DNA of 64,000 nucleotides, taken from contig JAKZAP010000013.1 in the NCBI GenBank assembly GCA_023053575.1, positions 22,437,070-22,501,069 on the forward strand, written 5' to 3'. Both the position numbers and the translations under genes were made by a program. The stretch is from Branchinecta lynchi. Taxonomy: Eukaryota; Arthropoda; Branchiopoda; Anostraca; Branchinectidae. The notes under the pieces were generated by a model that made no database searches, was not told where the DNA came from, and saw only the letters and a list, made by a program, of their open reading frames with translations. Of the stretch, positions 44,191 through 57,300 are shown piece after piece; the first letter of the stretch is position 1, and the number at the start of each line of letters is the position of its first letter.

Positions 44191-44940
44191 TAACCTTTGG
44201 CTGTAACTTTGTCACAAGTGGCCCCATTATCTTTTACCCAAATGACAGCTGGTGTCAAGCAATCACTCTTAACACAACTGATTATAACATCACCATGTTA
44301 GACAACAGCTAAGGAAGGGTAAAACCTAAAAGAGTGGTAGCCAAACCAGTACCTAAATTGCAACCAAGTAATCACAAAACAACTACCTGAAAAGTTTTGC
44401 TCCCAAAAATTCTAGACCCATTCAGCTCATACCAATTGGATATACAGCCTAGTCTGGATCAATTTTTTCAACTACTGTTGACTTGTTTTTTTTGCTATGA
44501 TATTTTCAGTTTACTGTCAACATGTCTATGTGATGGCTAGATCAAAACCAAAAAAATGTCTTCGACCTTGTTTAGGTTTGAAAATAAATTGAATTAACTA
44601 AAAACTAACTAATTCAATATTTTCAATCTTATATAGGCTCTCCATCCAAGAATATAGGTAGCAGAAGCATACTACTCTATAAGATTCGTTCTAGAACTGG
44701 CATTCTGTGAAAGCTGTTGTCATTCTTCTCTTATTTTGGGAAAGAAGCACGACCATCCATTTATGTTTCTGCTATTCTGAGCTTTTATTTCCGCTTGGCA
44801 TACTTTGTGCAAATAAGTTTTGTGCTAAATGTTATTTTTCCTACTATCGACGCAGTCTAATGAGACAGTGGGCCATCTGTGGCCTTAGTTTTAGCCAAAG
44901 TTTATGGCCTACTGCACATAACAGTAATTCCCCCACTTCT
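44191..44940. other. Spacer with no recognised gene
   Basis: The 103-residue frame starting at 44707 runs into the MITE that follows and shows no domain; I regard it as chance. Confidence 0.35.
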
Positions 44941-44944
44941 GTGG

Positions 44945-45125
44945 GCAGCAATTTTTTCAGACTGCACTGTGAAAAGTTTCTCCAAGTAAGGATTAAAGTT
45001 AACTGCAGTATTTGCTAGTGGGATTAACCTTATCTCTACTGAGGTAAGATTGATCCTAATTAGAGATAAGATTATCTTTTTAGAGACAAGATTAATCCAG
45101 TAGATTTTTTTCTACAGTGTTTTGC
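44945..45125. mobile_element. Tc1/mariner-style MITE family N, copy 2
   Basis: CACTGTGAAAAGTTTCTCCA on the left and TTTTTTTCTACAGTG on the right. The arms contain GTTAACTGCAGTATTTGCTA and GAGATAAGATTATC. Related to 19006-19160 and 52837-53005. Confidence 0.6.
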
Positions 45126-45359
45126 TTACAGTGTACACCAGTAAGTTAAAGAAAATAGCCACGATCGGTATTCTACAAATTGCTGATTTTTGGATACCTT
45201 GTAGCCTAAGCCAGGTATTGGTTACCCGATGTCCACACTTCAGAATAGCCTTAGTCCGATGATGTGTATCCTAATTTGATGGAGCCACACAGATAAGTTT
45301 TCTGAAATTTATTCTAGTTGTGGTCCGGACCTTCATGGCAAGGGCCCTTTGAATAGACT

Positions 45360-45810
45360 ATTATTATTATTATTTATTTGAATCCTTCAAAACTGAAGAG
45401 TAATGTATAAAAAAGGAACAACAACATATCAGTCAAACTCACACACACTTACATACTAATAAACAACTGACCGTTAAAGACAAACTAGCCTACTAAATAT
45501 ACAATGAAGTACATGAAAAAAAACAAAAAAAACGAAGCCCAAAATAAACAAACTAAGCAGGGGACTTTTTTGTGAAAAAAGGAAAAAGGTTGTGATGAAG
45601 AAGAATGTTGTCAGCCTTTTTATGAAAGTTCTGAATTTTACCATTTAAAGTTTCCAAAGGATTCTTCACTTTAAAATTCGAAGTTAGGAAAGAGTTACTT
45701 GCAGAAATCGGGAAGCCAAGAAGGAATTTTGAGAATTTATAATAAGTAACTTTTAGCGCAGAAAGTTCAGAAGGACGGAAAGATGGTCGGATTTGAATTA
45801 AACTTGGCAA
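45360..45810 (-). mobile_element. LINE 3' end fragment, second copy
   Basis: The minus-strand frame 45810-45553 (FRPSELSALKVTYYKFSKFL, then LGFPISASNSFL) ends in a stop and is homologous to the 747-1028 frame. TTATTATTATTATTATTTAT at 45360 is the simple-repeat tail. Confidence 0.5.
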
Positions 45811-46983
45811 GTGTTAAGAGCTTCCTTCTTAGATGTTCCATGTCAAGTCGGGATCGGACCGATACTTGTGTGTGTGGGGGGGGGGGGGGGCACCGGAAGA
45901 CTCCTGAAACGCTTAGAATCGAGGGATTGAGATGGAACTTGGTGGGAGAACAAGCATTAGGCCTGGATACGTAATTGACGGAGCCAGATTGTACCGGGAC
46001 TCTGTGGGGGAGTTGGACAAATCGACTTAAGAACCCGACATAGTACTTTAGAAAAACTTCGGCTCCTGGATCCGACCATTCCAGGGGGGATTGAGGGAAG
46101 GTAAGTACGGAAGTTGACTTCCGTAAGCTGCGAGCGGGTAGTCCGATTAGAGTGAAACTGAATGGGTGATTATTGTTGATGACCTAGACATGCAAAACAT
46201 GCGTTCGAACCACATGCGGTGTGGGGGAGGGGCTAGTCCGGAAACTTTTGACATGCACAAAAACCGAAGTGGATGGACTGAATGGGATGCAAGTTGAACT
46301 GTACCGAGTTTATGCAGCCAAGGGCAAGCGAGAACCGGGAGTTTACACATAGGCTATGCACCGATTCCTGTCACACTTGATGGTCGGGAAGAGGAGATTT
46401 CAAAGATGCGACTTTTATGTTTTCAAGTTGTATTCGGCCACAGTAGGGGAGTTGGAGGGAGATTCCCGGAAATGTTGTGGCTCGCATAGGGGTCAAACGA
46501 GTGCATCGATTTAAACGAATCTTGGGATGTAGATAGAGCATATGCCCTAGATGACATATTTTAGCGTCCAAATCGGATCGGACCCCAGGTGGGGGGGGGG
46601 GGTACCGGAATTTCCCAATAATGTTCATATTCGAGTAAAACTTGGTAGGTGGTAAAAGAAGCTGCTCTCTTCACGATTATTCAAGAGCCCGAATCAGATT
46701 CGGCCGCGGTAGGGGGAGTGGGAGGGAAGTACCGGAAATTGTTTGTCACGACTAGGGATCAAACGAGTGGATTTATTGGGCTGAAACTTGGAAGTTAGAA
46801 CAGTCTTTTGCTCCAGATGATCCAAGGCGACGTCGGAAATGCTCAGACTTGAGGGAAACTACATATCCTATTACTAGGCCCGAACCGCATTTTTTTATAG
46901 CAAGTGTATTTAGTAACGTTCTCGTCTACTTACTTGTACCTCCTACTCGTAAGAATTGCCATATGAGCTCGTAGCTCTTATTA
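45781..46983 (+). mobile_element. G-rich Helentron-like repeat, copy 4, left end missing
   Basis: The modules AACTTGGTGGGAGAACAAGC, GAGTGAAACTGAATGGGTGA and GACATGCAAAACATGCGTTC, with G runs, match the later modules of 13375-15675. It ends AATTGCCATATGAGCTCGTA followed by GCTCTTATT. It abuts the LINE fragment, so the 5' part was lost or replaced there. Confidence 0.6.
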
Positions 46984-47079
46984 TTCCCGGTTTCGCTTTT
47001 AATATTGTCTAGAGGAGTTATAAGTAAGTAAGTAATTTATTTGTAACCCGCCATTTCGAAAACGTGGAGAAATGAATAG

Positions 47080-47565
47080 AAAATTTAATCTTCTAGATCA
47101 ATGACAAAGCAAAGGTATCGCTGTATTTACAGTTTAGCTGAATAGCCAACTTATTTTTGTGTCGTTTAATTGAATACACTAGATTATTTGGATTCTGTAA
47201 AGGGATTTTTTTATTTTCCACCATCTGCCCCAGTTATGACGTTCAGAATATCTGCGGCTGTTTCCACAACGAAATTCTAATATGACGTGGGAAATTTTAA
47301 TCTCAACACAAACGCGGCTCTTCAGTGGGCAGTGGTGAGGTTGGTGAAGATTAATTAGTGCCTGAACAAAAAAAATCATAAATTTTTCTCGTAAGGCATA
47401 CAACCAAAACACAAGCGCACAGACGTACCACAAATCACACGGAAAATGGATTATTTGTGAATAGCAGTGCAACTAAGTAACACATTTTCATCGGGTCTTC
47501 AAGCCTAATTAAGTGAATGAGTGATGGATAGCTATATTGTCCTTTCTCATCCTTTTCAGTTAAAC
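47080..47565 (-). repeat. Repeat family H, uninterrupted minus-strand copy
   Basis: Read on the minus strand this carries GAAAAGGATGAGAAAGGACA, CGAAGACCCGATGAAAATGT-like, GCTATTCACAAATAATCCAT and TTTTCCGTGTGATTTGTGGT in one piece. It therefore provides the structure of family H without the mini-Polinton. Confidence 0.65.
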
Positions 47566-47681
47566 TTTAATGGTACAATGGTAGAACCTTTACTACCAGG
47601 GCGATGTAACCCTCTGTCAAAGCGGTCAATCAGCCTACTGTCCAAGTGCAGTATTTCCATGGATTACTTGTTTTGTTTCAG

Positions 47682-47863
47682 GCACCAGGAACTGATTGTT
47701 CAAAGTTTAACTCACCACCTGAAAGACAGTCAGAGATTGACACCCAGGAAGAACACGGACTGGAAGGGCAAGTTGTTGACGTCATCGTGAAGCAAGAAGA
47801 ACATGAACTGGAGGAGCAGCTTAATTGCATTTGTCGCTCTAACGACATTGCACGATTTATGAT
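47682..47863 (+). CDS. PHD-DUF3504 gene, exon A
   Basis: Acceptor TTTTGTTTCAG ends at 47681 and donor GTAAGT starts at 47864. It encodes residues 1-60 and two bases of I61: an acidic stretch (VKQEEHELEEQ), then the first PHD zinc pair CIC at C49/C51. Ends in phase 2. A frame-compatible ATG at 47646 exists but would require no splicing at the acceptor. Confidence 0.8.
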
Positions 47864-48305
47864 GTAAGTTGGGTTGATCGACATCTGTTTGTGAAGTCAA
47901 TATTGTAGCCAGAGGCGTTACTAGCAAGGTAAGGTATTTACCGACTGGCTGGTAATTTATACCGACTCTTTTTGCAGATAAAAACGACAATTATTGAGGA
48001 AAAACGATAGTGTTAACGAAAAATCGGCTGATTTTAAGGAAAACTACGATTTTTAGGAAAAAATAGACTAATTTTACGAGAAACCGACTGTTTATAAAAG
48101 ATCGACTGTTCCAAGACAATATCGACTGTTTCCAAGACAATATCGACTGTTTTTACAAAAAAACGCTTCGCGAACGGCTATGTTTACCGACTGGCCGACA
48201 ACATTCAGGGTGGCGGGGGGGGGGGGGGTCCCCCTAATCGTGACGCCCCTGATTGTAGCGAACATTAGCAGCTGGGAGGGAGGCACAGGGGTGGGTTAGC
48301 TGTTC

Positions 48306-48343
<38 letters not shown>

Positions 48344-51300
48344 TTAATATCACCTACTTTCTTTTCCCCTTCCCCCTGATGAGAGGCTGTGACCGATTTG
48401 CTTAGGTATCTTATCTATCTCGTAAGTATACCCATGTTTGTTTCGGGGGGGGGGAGGAATGCTAGTTACGGCGAGGAAAATGTTTTTAGCCGTGAACTGA
48501 AGGAAGCTGTATGTAAGAATGATCTGGTGTGTTCTGACGAGCTGGCCACTATCATGGCTATGCTAAATTTGGGTATTAAGTTACAACCAATCATCAGTTC
48601 GTCATCACTTTTACGTATATAAGCCGTTTCGGCCATGCTTCATGGATTGAGCACATCGTGTGTTCGAGTTTGCTCCATGACAACTCGCCACACCGACAAT
48701 TGGGACAGACAAGTCGCCACACACATATGTCGCCACACCGACGACTCGCCACTAGAGGCGTTACTAGCCAAAATGTTTGGGAGGGGGGGGGGGGCGAGGC
48801 ATTTACCGACTGGCTGGTAATTTTTACCGATTTTTTCTGCAGATAAAACATCTGTTTTCGACAACAGAATTCGAAAAAATAGACTTACTTTCAGAAAAAT
48901 CCACTGATTTTCAGAAAAACCGACTATTTTGACGAAAAATCGACCAATTTTCAGAAAAACCGACTGTTATCATGAAAAAAATCAACTGTTTTGACGGAAA
49001 AATCGCGGCGCTCCGCGCCGACTCCTTTATTTTTTACCGACTGGCCGACAGCATTGGGGGGGGGGGCGTCCCCCCCTCTCCACCCCCCAGTCGTGATGCC
49101 CCTGCTCGCCACACCAACAACTGGCCACACCGATAACTTGCCACAGCGTCACTTCGCTACAGGGATGACTGGCCACAGAGACGACTTGTCACACGGTTTT
49201 GTATGCTGAATTCTCCTTTCTTTTACCATTACCAAGTTTTTCTTCATCGTTTTTAGGTTTTCTCCAGTTTGTCTTCAAAAACTTCCATTTTTCAATGAAA
49301 AATCTGATGCGTATGCGTCAACGCGATGGAAGAATATAACTTGGTTGTATTCTTGCGCTGCGTTTTCTTTGTCTGCGTAAGCTCTGCGTTGCGGCACTGC
49401 AAGTGCGAGGCAGAGGTTGTGTAGGTCAGTGTGAAAGCCTCAACGCGTCATTGTGAAAGCTGCATTATCTTCACACAATTTTGGTACAATAAGGTGAACC
49501 AGGACCAGTAAATAGGGAATGGCCTAGAAATAAGTCAAACATGGCAGTTTTTCTCGAAGGTTAGGCTTTTTTTTAACAGTGATTCCTTTGTTTACAGTGG
49601 CTGTGATAATTGTGAACAATGGTTTCACGGGGAATGCATTGACATCGGCGAAGAAGAGTCAAAATACATCAAGAGATTTTACTGTCCGGTAAGTTGTATC
49701 CTGATGGCTGTGTACGGTATCACGATAAGAAATATTGTAAAAGTTACTAAGTATACGAAAATCTGGGCCCAGTATAGATAAAGCATACGGATTTTTGCCT
49801 AGGCTTGTTTATGCCTTGATGATGATGAAATTTTATTTACGCACTAGAAAGTAGCCCAGCCCGTTAATTGCTGTGCAGAAACGGCCGCGTTTTTGTAAAA
49901 CTCCATTTTCCTTACGCAGTTCTCCGTTCTGCCTATAAGCCCAGTATTTGTTCAATGAGTTTGAAACTCGTTCTCCGTTGAAGTTGTTACAAAAAACGCC
50001 TATTGCACCAATTTAAACTGAGGGGCTATTAACTAAAAGTCAGTATTAGCGTACGATTTCCAGTGGCGTCATTTGGGTTTGTGGGGGGTGGGAGGGGAGG
50101 GGGGACCCGGGAAAAAAAAATCGGTTTCTCACCTAAACTGTGACATCTGGTTGCGTCATATAAGTTGACCGAGGTCACTCATGAAAATTGAACACTTTTT
50201 AATCCGAGATAATGACCCATTGTTCGAGGATCGAATATCTTTAGGGCGCGTTTGAGCCTGGGTCCGTCTATGTCTGAACTACTCTGAACTTGGGGAGAGA
50301 CATGATCTTTGTAACATGGAGTCAAGTACCAGTTTCTGAATTTTTTTTTTTCCTGGATAGCTCAGGGCCGCCTTGGGGGCCTGAGGGTCAGCAGACACTC
50401 AATGCCTTTTCCACTCACTCACAGTTTTTCTGTCTTTTAATGAATGAATGAATACTTTTAGTTCAGCAAATTGCCATAGACGAAAAAGAAAAAACACAGA
50501 AAAGAAAACAACACAACAACAAAATCATGCAGTCTGTTCCTGCTGTTGCGTTGCAGCAAGAAGAGACTGCCATACAGGCAGGCAATGAAAAATTGGCACA
50601 GTGGCAAATTTTATAACCTCAATCTTTGAATCCAAAAGACGGCACAGAAGGGCCGCTCTAGCCTTACGGCGAATTTCATCGAAGTGAGGCATCTTCTCGA
50701 AACGAGCGCCGAAGAAACGCAACAGATATATGGTAGCTTAAACAAACGCCGGAACACACGGTTATAACTTATTTTCGCGTTGCTAAGACTTTTAGCGGTA
50801 GAATTAGTTACCAATGCTAAAGCAAAAAGATGATAGCAGTACGTTCTAAACAGCTGAACGCGTACATCAAGGTCAGCCTTGCTGAACTTAGGAATTAAAA
50901 CGTTTGCACGTTTGCATAGCCCCGATATCAACTCTTTAACATGAAGGTCATCATTCAGGTTAGACTTGAACGTGAATCCTAAATAACGGAACTCATCGAC
51001 ATAACACAGTGTTCGACCTGACAGTTGCACATCATTTTTAGCAACACGGATACCAGCTTTGCGAAACAACATCACATGAGTTTTCTTTGTATTAAAGATT
51101 TCTTTGTATTTTAAGACGGTTAGAGTTTATGTTTATGGATTGCAGCAATATATCCTGTTCACTCATGTCGAAGGTTTCACATGTTCACTCCGTTGTTAGC
51201 ATTGCCCACAAACTTTGGAATTTTTGTTCGTGAGATTGAAAATAGGAAGGTCCATTCCAGGACACCCTTTTTCTTCTTCAATTTCGTAAAAAAAGGGTGC

Positions 51301-54300
51301 TTTCATCCATTTTGCTGAAGGACCTATTCCCGAAAAATAGCAGAAGGGTATCAGACCTGAGGTTCCTATTCCGTTGATCATCCTGCAGAACAGAATGACG
51401 AATGAGATACAACTGGTTCTCCGTTCTGCTAAGAAAAACGGGCAATAGCACTACAGCCTTCTGCTAAAAAACGCTTATAGGAGAACAGGATATAGAACGG
51501 AGAACGGGTTGTTTACAAAAAACGCGGCTGTTTGCTGCGATATAGGCAAGATCTTGATCCGACAAGCGATATATATAGACTCATGAAATAGTTGATAATC
51601 TGTTGTTGATTACGTGGTGTTGTGTATTGTTTAGCTTTTCCTTATTTTTTCTACTCTGTTTTTATGGCAGTTGCAGCCTCTGGCTCAAGTGCCATATACC
51701 GATCACAATTCCTTGTGTCGGTCTGTCGGTCGGTCCGAGTTTTTGTCACACTTTTTCGAGTTAGGGTACTTCCGAAAGAAATAGAAAACCGTGATTTTCG
51801 TTTTTTTTTTATTGATCTGCCAATTATCCCTCTAGGATGGTGTGCGAGGGATAAATATAAATTCGAATATTTTGGTTGCACTTCCGGCAAACCGTCCTCA
51901 GCGAAAAACAAGCAACTAAATCATAAAATCCAACCCAATACCAACAGAAACGTGATGCGGAACCAACAAAACATACAACGATATGTAACTTAAAACCAAA
52001 AAGAACGAACCTGACTGACACGACAAACAAATTCAAATAAAATAACGAATATTAAAATGTTCGTGTTAAAATTCTAAATGTACAAATCTGTGATTATTTT
52101 ACAATTCTGAATTCTGTGTCTATTTACAATTTACCAATTCCCTGGGAAAGCGCAGAATCTTTCACCCAGCCATTATAAAATCCTTCGCTTTAACCATCAC
52201 TATACAAATAATTTCACAGAACTGTTCTGTGAAAAACCTGACCTATTTTTTTTATTTTTTTTAGCGTTGTCGAAAGGAGGATCCAACACTCCAAATTTGT
52301 TACAAGAAGTCGAAAATGAATAAAGAGGATGAAAAATCAGAGAGACTAAGAGAAAAAGAAAGAGGTCGAGAGAAACTGAAAGAACGAGAGCGGCAGAAGG
52401 AAAAAGAAAAGCAAAAGAAAAGCGACAAGGAACAACAGAGAGAAAGAGACAAGCAGAAGGAACGAGATATGCACCAAAAAGAAAGGGAGAAGAAGAGAGA
52501 AAAAGGTAGGCAGTTTAACCTTCTTCAGTAAGTATGATGGCCAGGGGTGATGTGAAGTCGAGCAATCAGCCAGAGGCAAGGTCTCATGTACGGATATTTC
52601 CCGCCTGAAATCGATCCGACAAAGGATTGACCAAAATTTCGGTCTCGGCTTTGCCCGAGGCCAAAATTCCTTCAGAATTGACCCACCAAATCGCCCGAGT
52701 CCGAAAGTCCGGTCGATCCGAGGAAGAAACTAACCTGAAATCGAGTCGTAATCTGTTTCACTGTGTCTGGGTTAATTTCAGACCGGAAATTTCCACACGG
52801 GCTGTTAGAGGGATGGACAAATCTGTCACTCGCTTACACTGTAAAAAATTTCTCCGTACAAAGATTAAGTTAACTGCAGTATTTGCTACTCGGATCCATC
52901 TTACCTCTGTTTGGTATTAATCTTATCTGCGTAGAGATAAGAATAGTCCGAGTAGCAAATACTACAGTCAACTTTAATCTTTATACGGAAAAACTTTTTA
53001 CAGTGTAGTATGTCCGAAGCGGCATCCAGATAATCCAACCGTGTTTTTCTCGCCATGATTTTTAACTCGGTGGCCCTGTCTCACATTTTATACATCTCAC
53101 CTTTCTGGCGAATGTTAACTAACGCCGATAAAAAAAACAAATTCGCTCAACTTATTTTCGTTTCTGTAAATTCCTGCTCCGCCTCCCTCCTTGAGCCCGA
53201 AATAGGACACCGACCCACTTACAGCAGTTGGACAACTTATACAGAAGTCCAATATAACATTAAGCATCAATGGGAGAGTATTCTTCTACAATAGGATACT
53301 TTAGGATAATGTTGTTGTAGTCTCTATGTTTGTCTGGTCTCTTGTGTTTCCTTCTTCTTTTCTTGTGCGTTTTGATGGGTGAAAAATAAAATGATTATTA
53401 TTATAATTTGCCAAATTTCACCATTCAGCACCATCCTACCGAACCAGAACACCGGTTAAGCAGGCCCGACGAAACATCCGGCACCGCGAAAGCCACTGGG
53501 TTTCTGGAAACATCAAGCTACTATGGTTTCGAACACCGTTACGGAAACTCGTCCACTCTAGTTGGCAGCGCGAAAACCAACGGGAAGGCTTTCGATCGAG
53601 CTCACGGATTGCCTCCTATATTCGTTTGGGACTTGACTTATATTTCCACTTTGTAGATGAAGCACGCCGGGCCACATTGGTAAAACAGGAAGAACCCCAT
53701 AGTTCAGTGCTGCGAGAGGTCAACCACTCAGATGACGACGACAGCTACTCTGATGACGACATGTGGGAGCCACCCGAGAAAAAAAGCAAGGCTGTCACGT
53801 CACGAAGAAAGGTACAGTACGCTATATTTGACAGTGCAGAACGGATACGTCAGCTGAATTTTATTAGAGCTATATTTCAGCCCTTCTTGGAAAAGTAGGC
53901 AACGTAGATCTAGTTTGTTTCTAGAAACTACTATACTATCTCTCCACTGCGCTAGCAGGACTAAACTAACGAGAAATCCTGTTGGTAAACCACGGTCATA
54001 GCTCTAATAAAATTCAGCTCACGTATCCGTTTTGCACTGTCAAATATGATTCGCAGTCAGCTTGGGCTGAAGGAATATTTACAGTACGCTGATGAGTACT
54101 AGGACTTCGAGAATGATTTTGAATTGACAGTCATCGTGTTCGTGTTTAAAATCATGTCCAAACCTTTTTCTAATGGCTCTTTGAGTGGTCTGTCGCTGCA
54201 ACTGCCATTAAGTACGTAAATTACACAAACTAGGTAAAATATATAACATTTCAATTTTACGGAGTTCCGTAAAATTACGGTAGAGTAACCAGTTTTACCG

Positions 54301-57300
54301 TGACCCATTTTACCACTTAAAACTCCGATGATTGTCTGATGGCCATTGCATGCCATTTTCTTCATTTGTTTCACTCATTTCATATTTCTTTCGCTTAAGA
54401 GGTGACTTTACAGTAAACCCCACACGTTACTTCGCACAAACTTTAGTTGTGCCACGCAGCAAATCAAGTTTCTTCACACGTCAGTTCATCTACGCTTCAG
54501 TTGGGCCACACTTCAGTGCGCCATCTTCACGTCAGTTCATCCATTCCTCAGTTCACCTACCGCCAGTCGACAGAACCGTCAGTTGAAACAAACGTCAGCT
54601 CGCCTGCAAAACCAGTTACCACACATAGATTGTTACAGCAGCACTTATGAATTTCCCCTGGACAATTCTAAATGCGTGTCGGCGGCTCGCTTGCCGCTCG
54701 CATCTATATACACCTTTAATCTGGGGAATTATCGGCCAATTTCGTTATTACCTGTTATTTCACGTGTTTTAGAAAAATGTATTAATATTAGAATTTATGA
54801 CCATTTGGAACGACATAAGCTTTTACATCCAAATCAATTTGGGTTCAGGAGGGGTAGAACAACAGAAATGGCGATTTCCTTTATCACTTCAATAATTAAT
54901 GAAGCTCTTGATAAGAAGCTTAGGGTAGCTGGGGTATTTTTGGATTTGGTTAAGGCGTTCGACACTGTTGACCATCGAATACTAATAAAAAAATGTGAAT
55001 TTTATGGAATACGTGGCGCTATGTTGGATTTGCTTCGTTGTTTTCTTCAAAATAGACAGCAGTATGTTCATTTACAAGGATTTTCTTCTAGAAAATCTCT
55101 TGTGAATTGCGGGGTTCCCCAAGGTTCCGTATTGGGTCCTACTCTTTTTTTGATTTTTATTAATGATTTGCCTGATTTTGTTAAATCTCTGCCCCGAATT
55201 ACCGATTTTGTTGACAATGGTCCGACCCAGGTTAGCACGCCATTATTTGCGGACGATACAACCTTGGTGTGTGTTGCCCCTACGGAACAATTGCTCCTGT
55301 CAACATTGGACGCAGCAATGAGAAAGATATGCGAATGGTTAAAAATAAACCACCTTGACTTGAATATAGGTAAGTCAAATTTTGTTATTTTTTCTCGATC
55401 TCCAAATTTTTATCCTTGGATCACGGAAATAGTATCAGAGCGGGGAAGCATTAAACGTGCAAGGTTCGTGAAGTACCTAGGAATTAATGTTGATGAAACC
55501 CTATCATTTAAAGACCATGTGAAGTCAGTTTCTAAAACATTGTCGCGTAACCTAGGTATCATGCGTAAATTAAAACACATTTTCCCCCCTTATGTTCTAC
55601 GGTTGTTATATTTTTCCCTGATTCACCCTTATATTTTATATTGTTCGTCAATATGGCTTGGCACTTTCCCTTCGGTACTTCGTCCAATCCGTGTGATTCA
55701 GAATAACGCTGTTAGAGTTTTTTGTGATGTTGGGAACCGGGAGTCCATGAGGTCAGTTTACAGAGAAATAAATGTAATGCCAGCAGCTGGATTACGTGAT
55801 TTTTATACGTTGATTTTTATATATAAGTATTACAATGAGAGCCTTCCGGATTGTTTTGCAGGAATATTTTATGAGAGGTCAGATGTTCATCAACACAATA
55901 CTCGGATTCGAGGAAATATTGAGGTTCCTCGGCTAGTTACAAGTAGGTCTTCCTTCTCCATTATTTACAGAGCTTCCAAGCTGTGGAATAAACTAAGTAA
56001 AGGTATTAAGGAAATAGGTAATTTTAACCAGTTTAAGTCGGATCTACGTACGGAGTTGCTCAGCAGGTATACCTTCGAAACTGATTAAATAATTTTTTTC
56101 TTTCAGGTTTGTTTTATGTAAGATTTACATCATTTTCGTTTGTTGTGTTTTGTTGTTTGGGGGTCACGTAAGGTAATGTTTTTCGTTAATGTTTTTGTTT
56201 TGTTTTGGTTTCGGTACATGGTCTCATTCTCCATACTCTTTCTACTCTTTTTTTTTTTTTTGTATCTCTTACAAGTTAGCACAGCCTCGCAAGCCCCGCT
56301 TTTGTTGTGCTATTGAAAACAAAATGTTAATTTTCAATAAAACTGTTCTACTACTACTACTAATAAAAAATAATTATTTTATTTCCGAGATGAAGGGCTA
56401 GTGATATTTGTGCCTACCGAAGTTGTGTGAATTGACGGATCTTTTTGGGTCAACTGACGTTTGGCGGACTATCTGTATAGGAGCTGACGGTTGGCCAACT
56501 GGTGGATATTTATTTCCAAGATTGAGAGCTACTCACATATGTACTGACGTGGGTGTGAACTGACGGATTTTTGTAGGTGAACTGACGTGTTGCCAACTCC
56601 CATTATAGGAACTAACGGTGGACGAACTGACGTTAGCAAGAACGTCCACCTATTTATATATTTATACATAAATAACATGTTCTATCATGTTATTTATGAC
56701 CGTTGTAGCCGTATATGCGTAGGCTTAATATGTGTGCTCATTTACATGGCTGGCAATTCTGTTGGGGGGCAGCATCAGGCTCAGGCCCCTCAACCAAATA
56801 CGCGGTGTCGACACGGAAACTCGGATAGACTCTTCCTGGCCATGCCCGAAGGCCCGCGGCCGTGAGCGAAAACGTCGGCTTACGTATCTTTTTTGAACGC
56901 AACAGTCGGACGACGTTTCGGCCATAAACCGAACCGTCGGCCAACGTCACCACTTGTCTTTTGTGAACGAAACCGTCAGCCGACGTCGCCGACTTGTTTT
57001 TATGAACAAAACCGTCGGCCGACGTCATCATAACTTGTCTTTTATGAACGAAAACGTCAGCCGACTTTTCTTTTATGGACAAAACCGTCAGGCTACCTCG
57101 CCGACTTTTCTTTTATGAACGCAACCGTTGGCCGACGTTTTGGCCATAAACCGAACTGTCGACCGATGTCACCAACGTGTCTTTTGGGAACGAAACCGTC
57201 AGCCGACTTGTTTTTATTCATTCATTCATTTATTTATTTCCCTCTAAAGAGTATATAATGAGGAGTACTAAAATAAATTTAAAAAACACTGTCACAAACA

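Noticed and set aside
47646..47681. ATG at 47646 as the true start of the PHD gene
   Set aside because: It lies in the polypyrimidine/acceptor region (TTGTTTTGTTTCAG) just before exon A, so an upstream exon is more likely; not excluded.
48311..48339. Run of 29 A as sign of a processed pseudogene
   Set aside because: No coding or transcript-like sequence precedes it; it lies 60 bp after a MITE and could be simple-sequence expansion.
52346..52579. Minus-strand ORF rich in Leu and Phe that looks like a membrane protein
   Set aside because: It is the exact antisense of the Lys/Glu-rich exon C of the PHD gene; codons for K/E read as F/L on the other strand.
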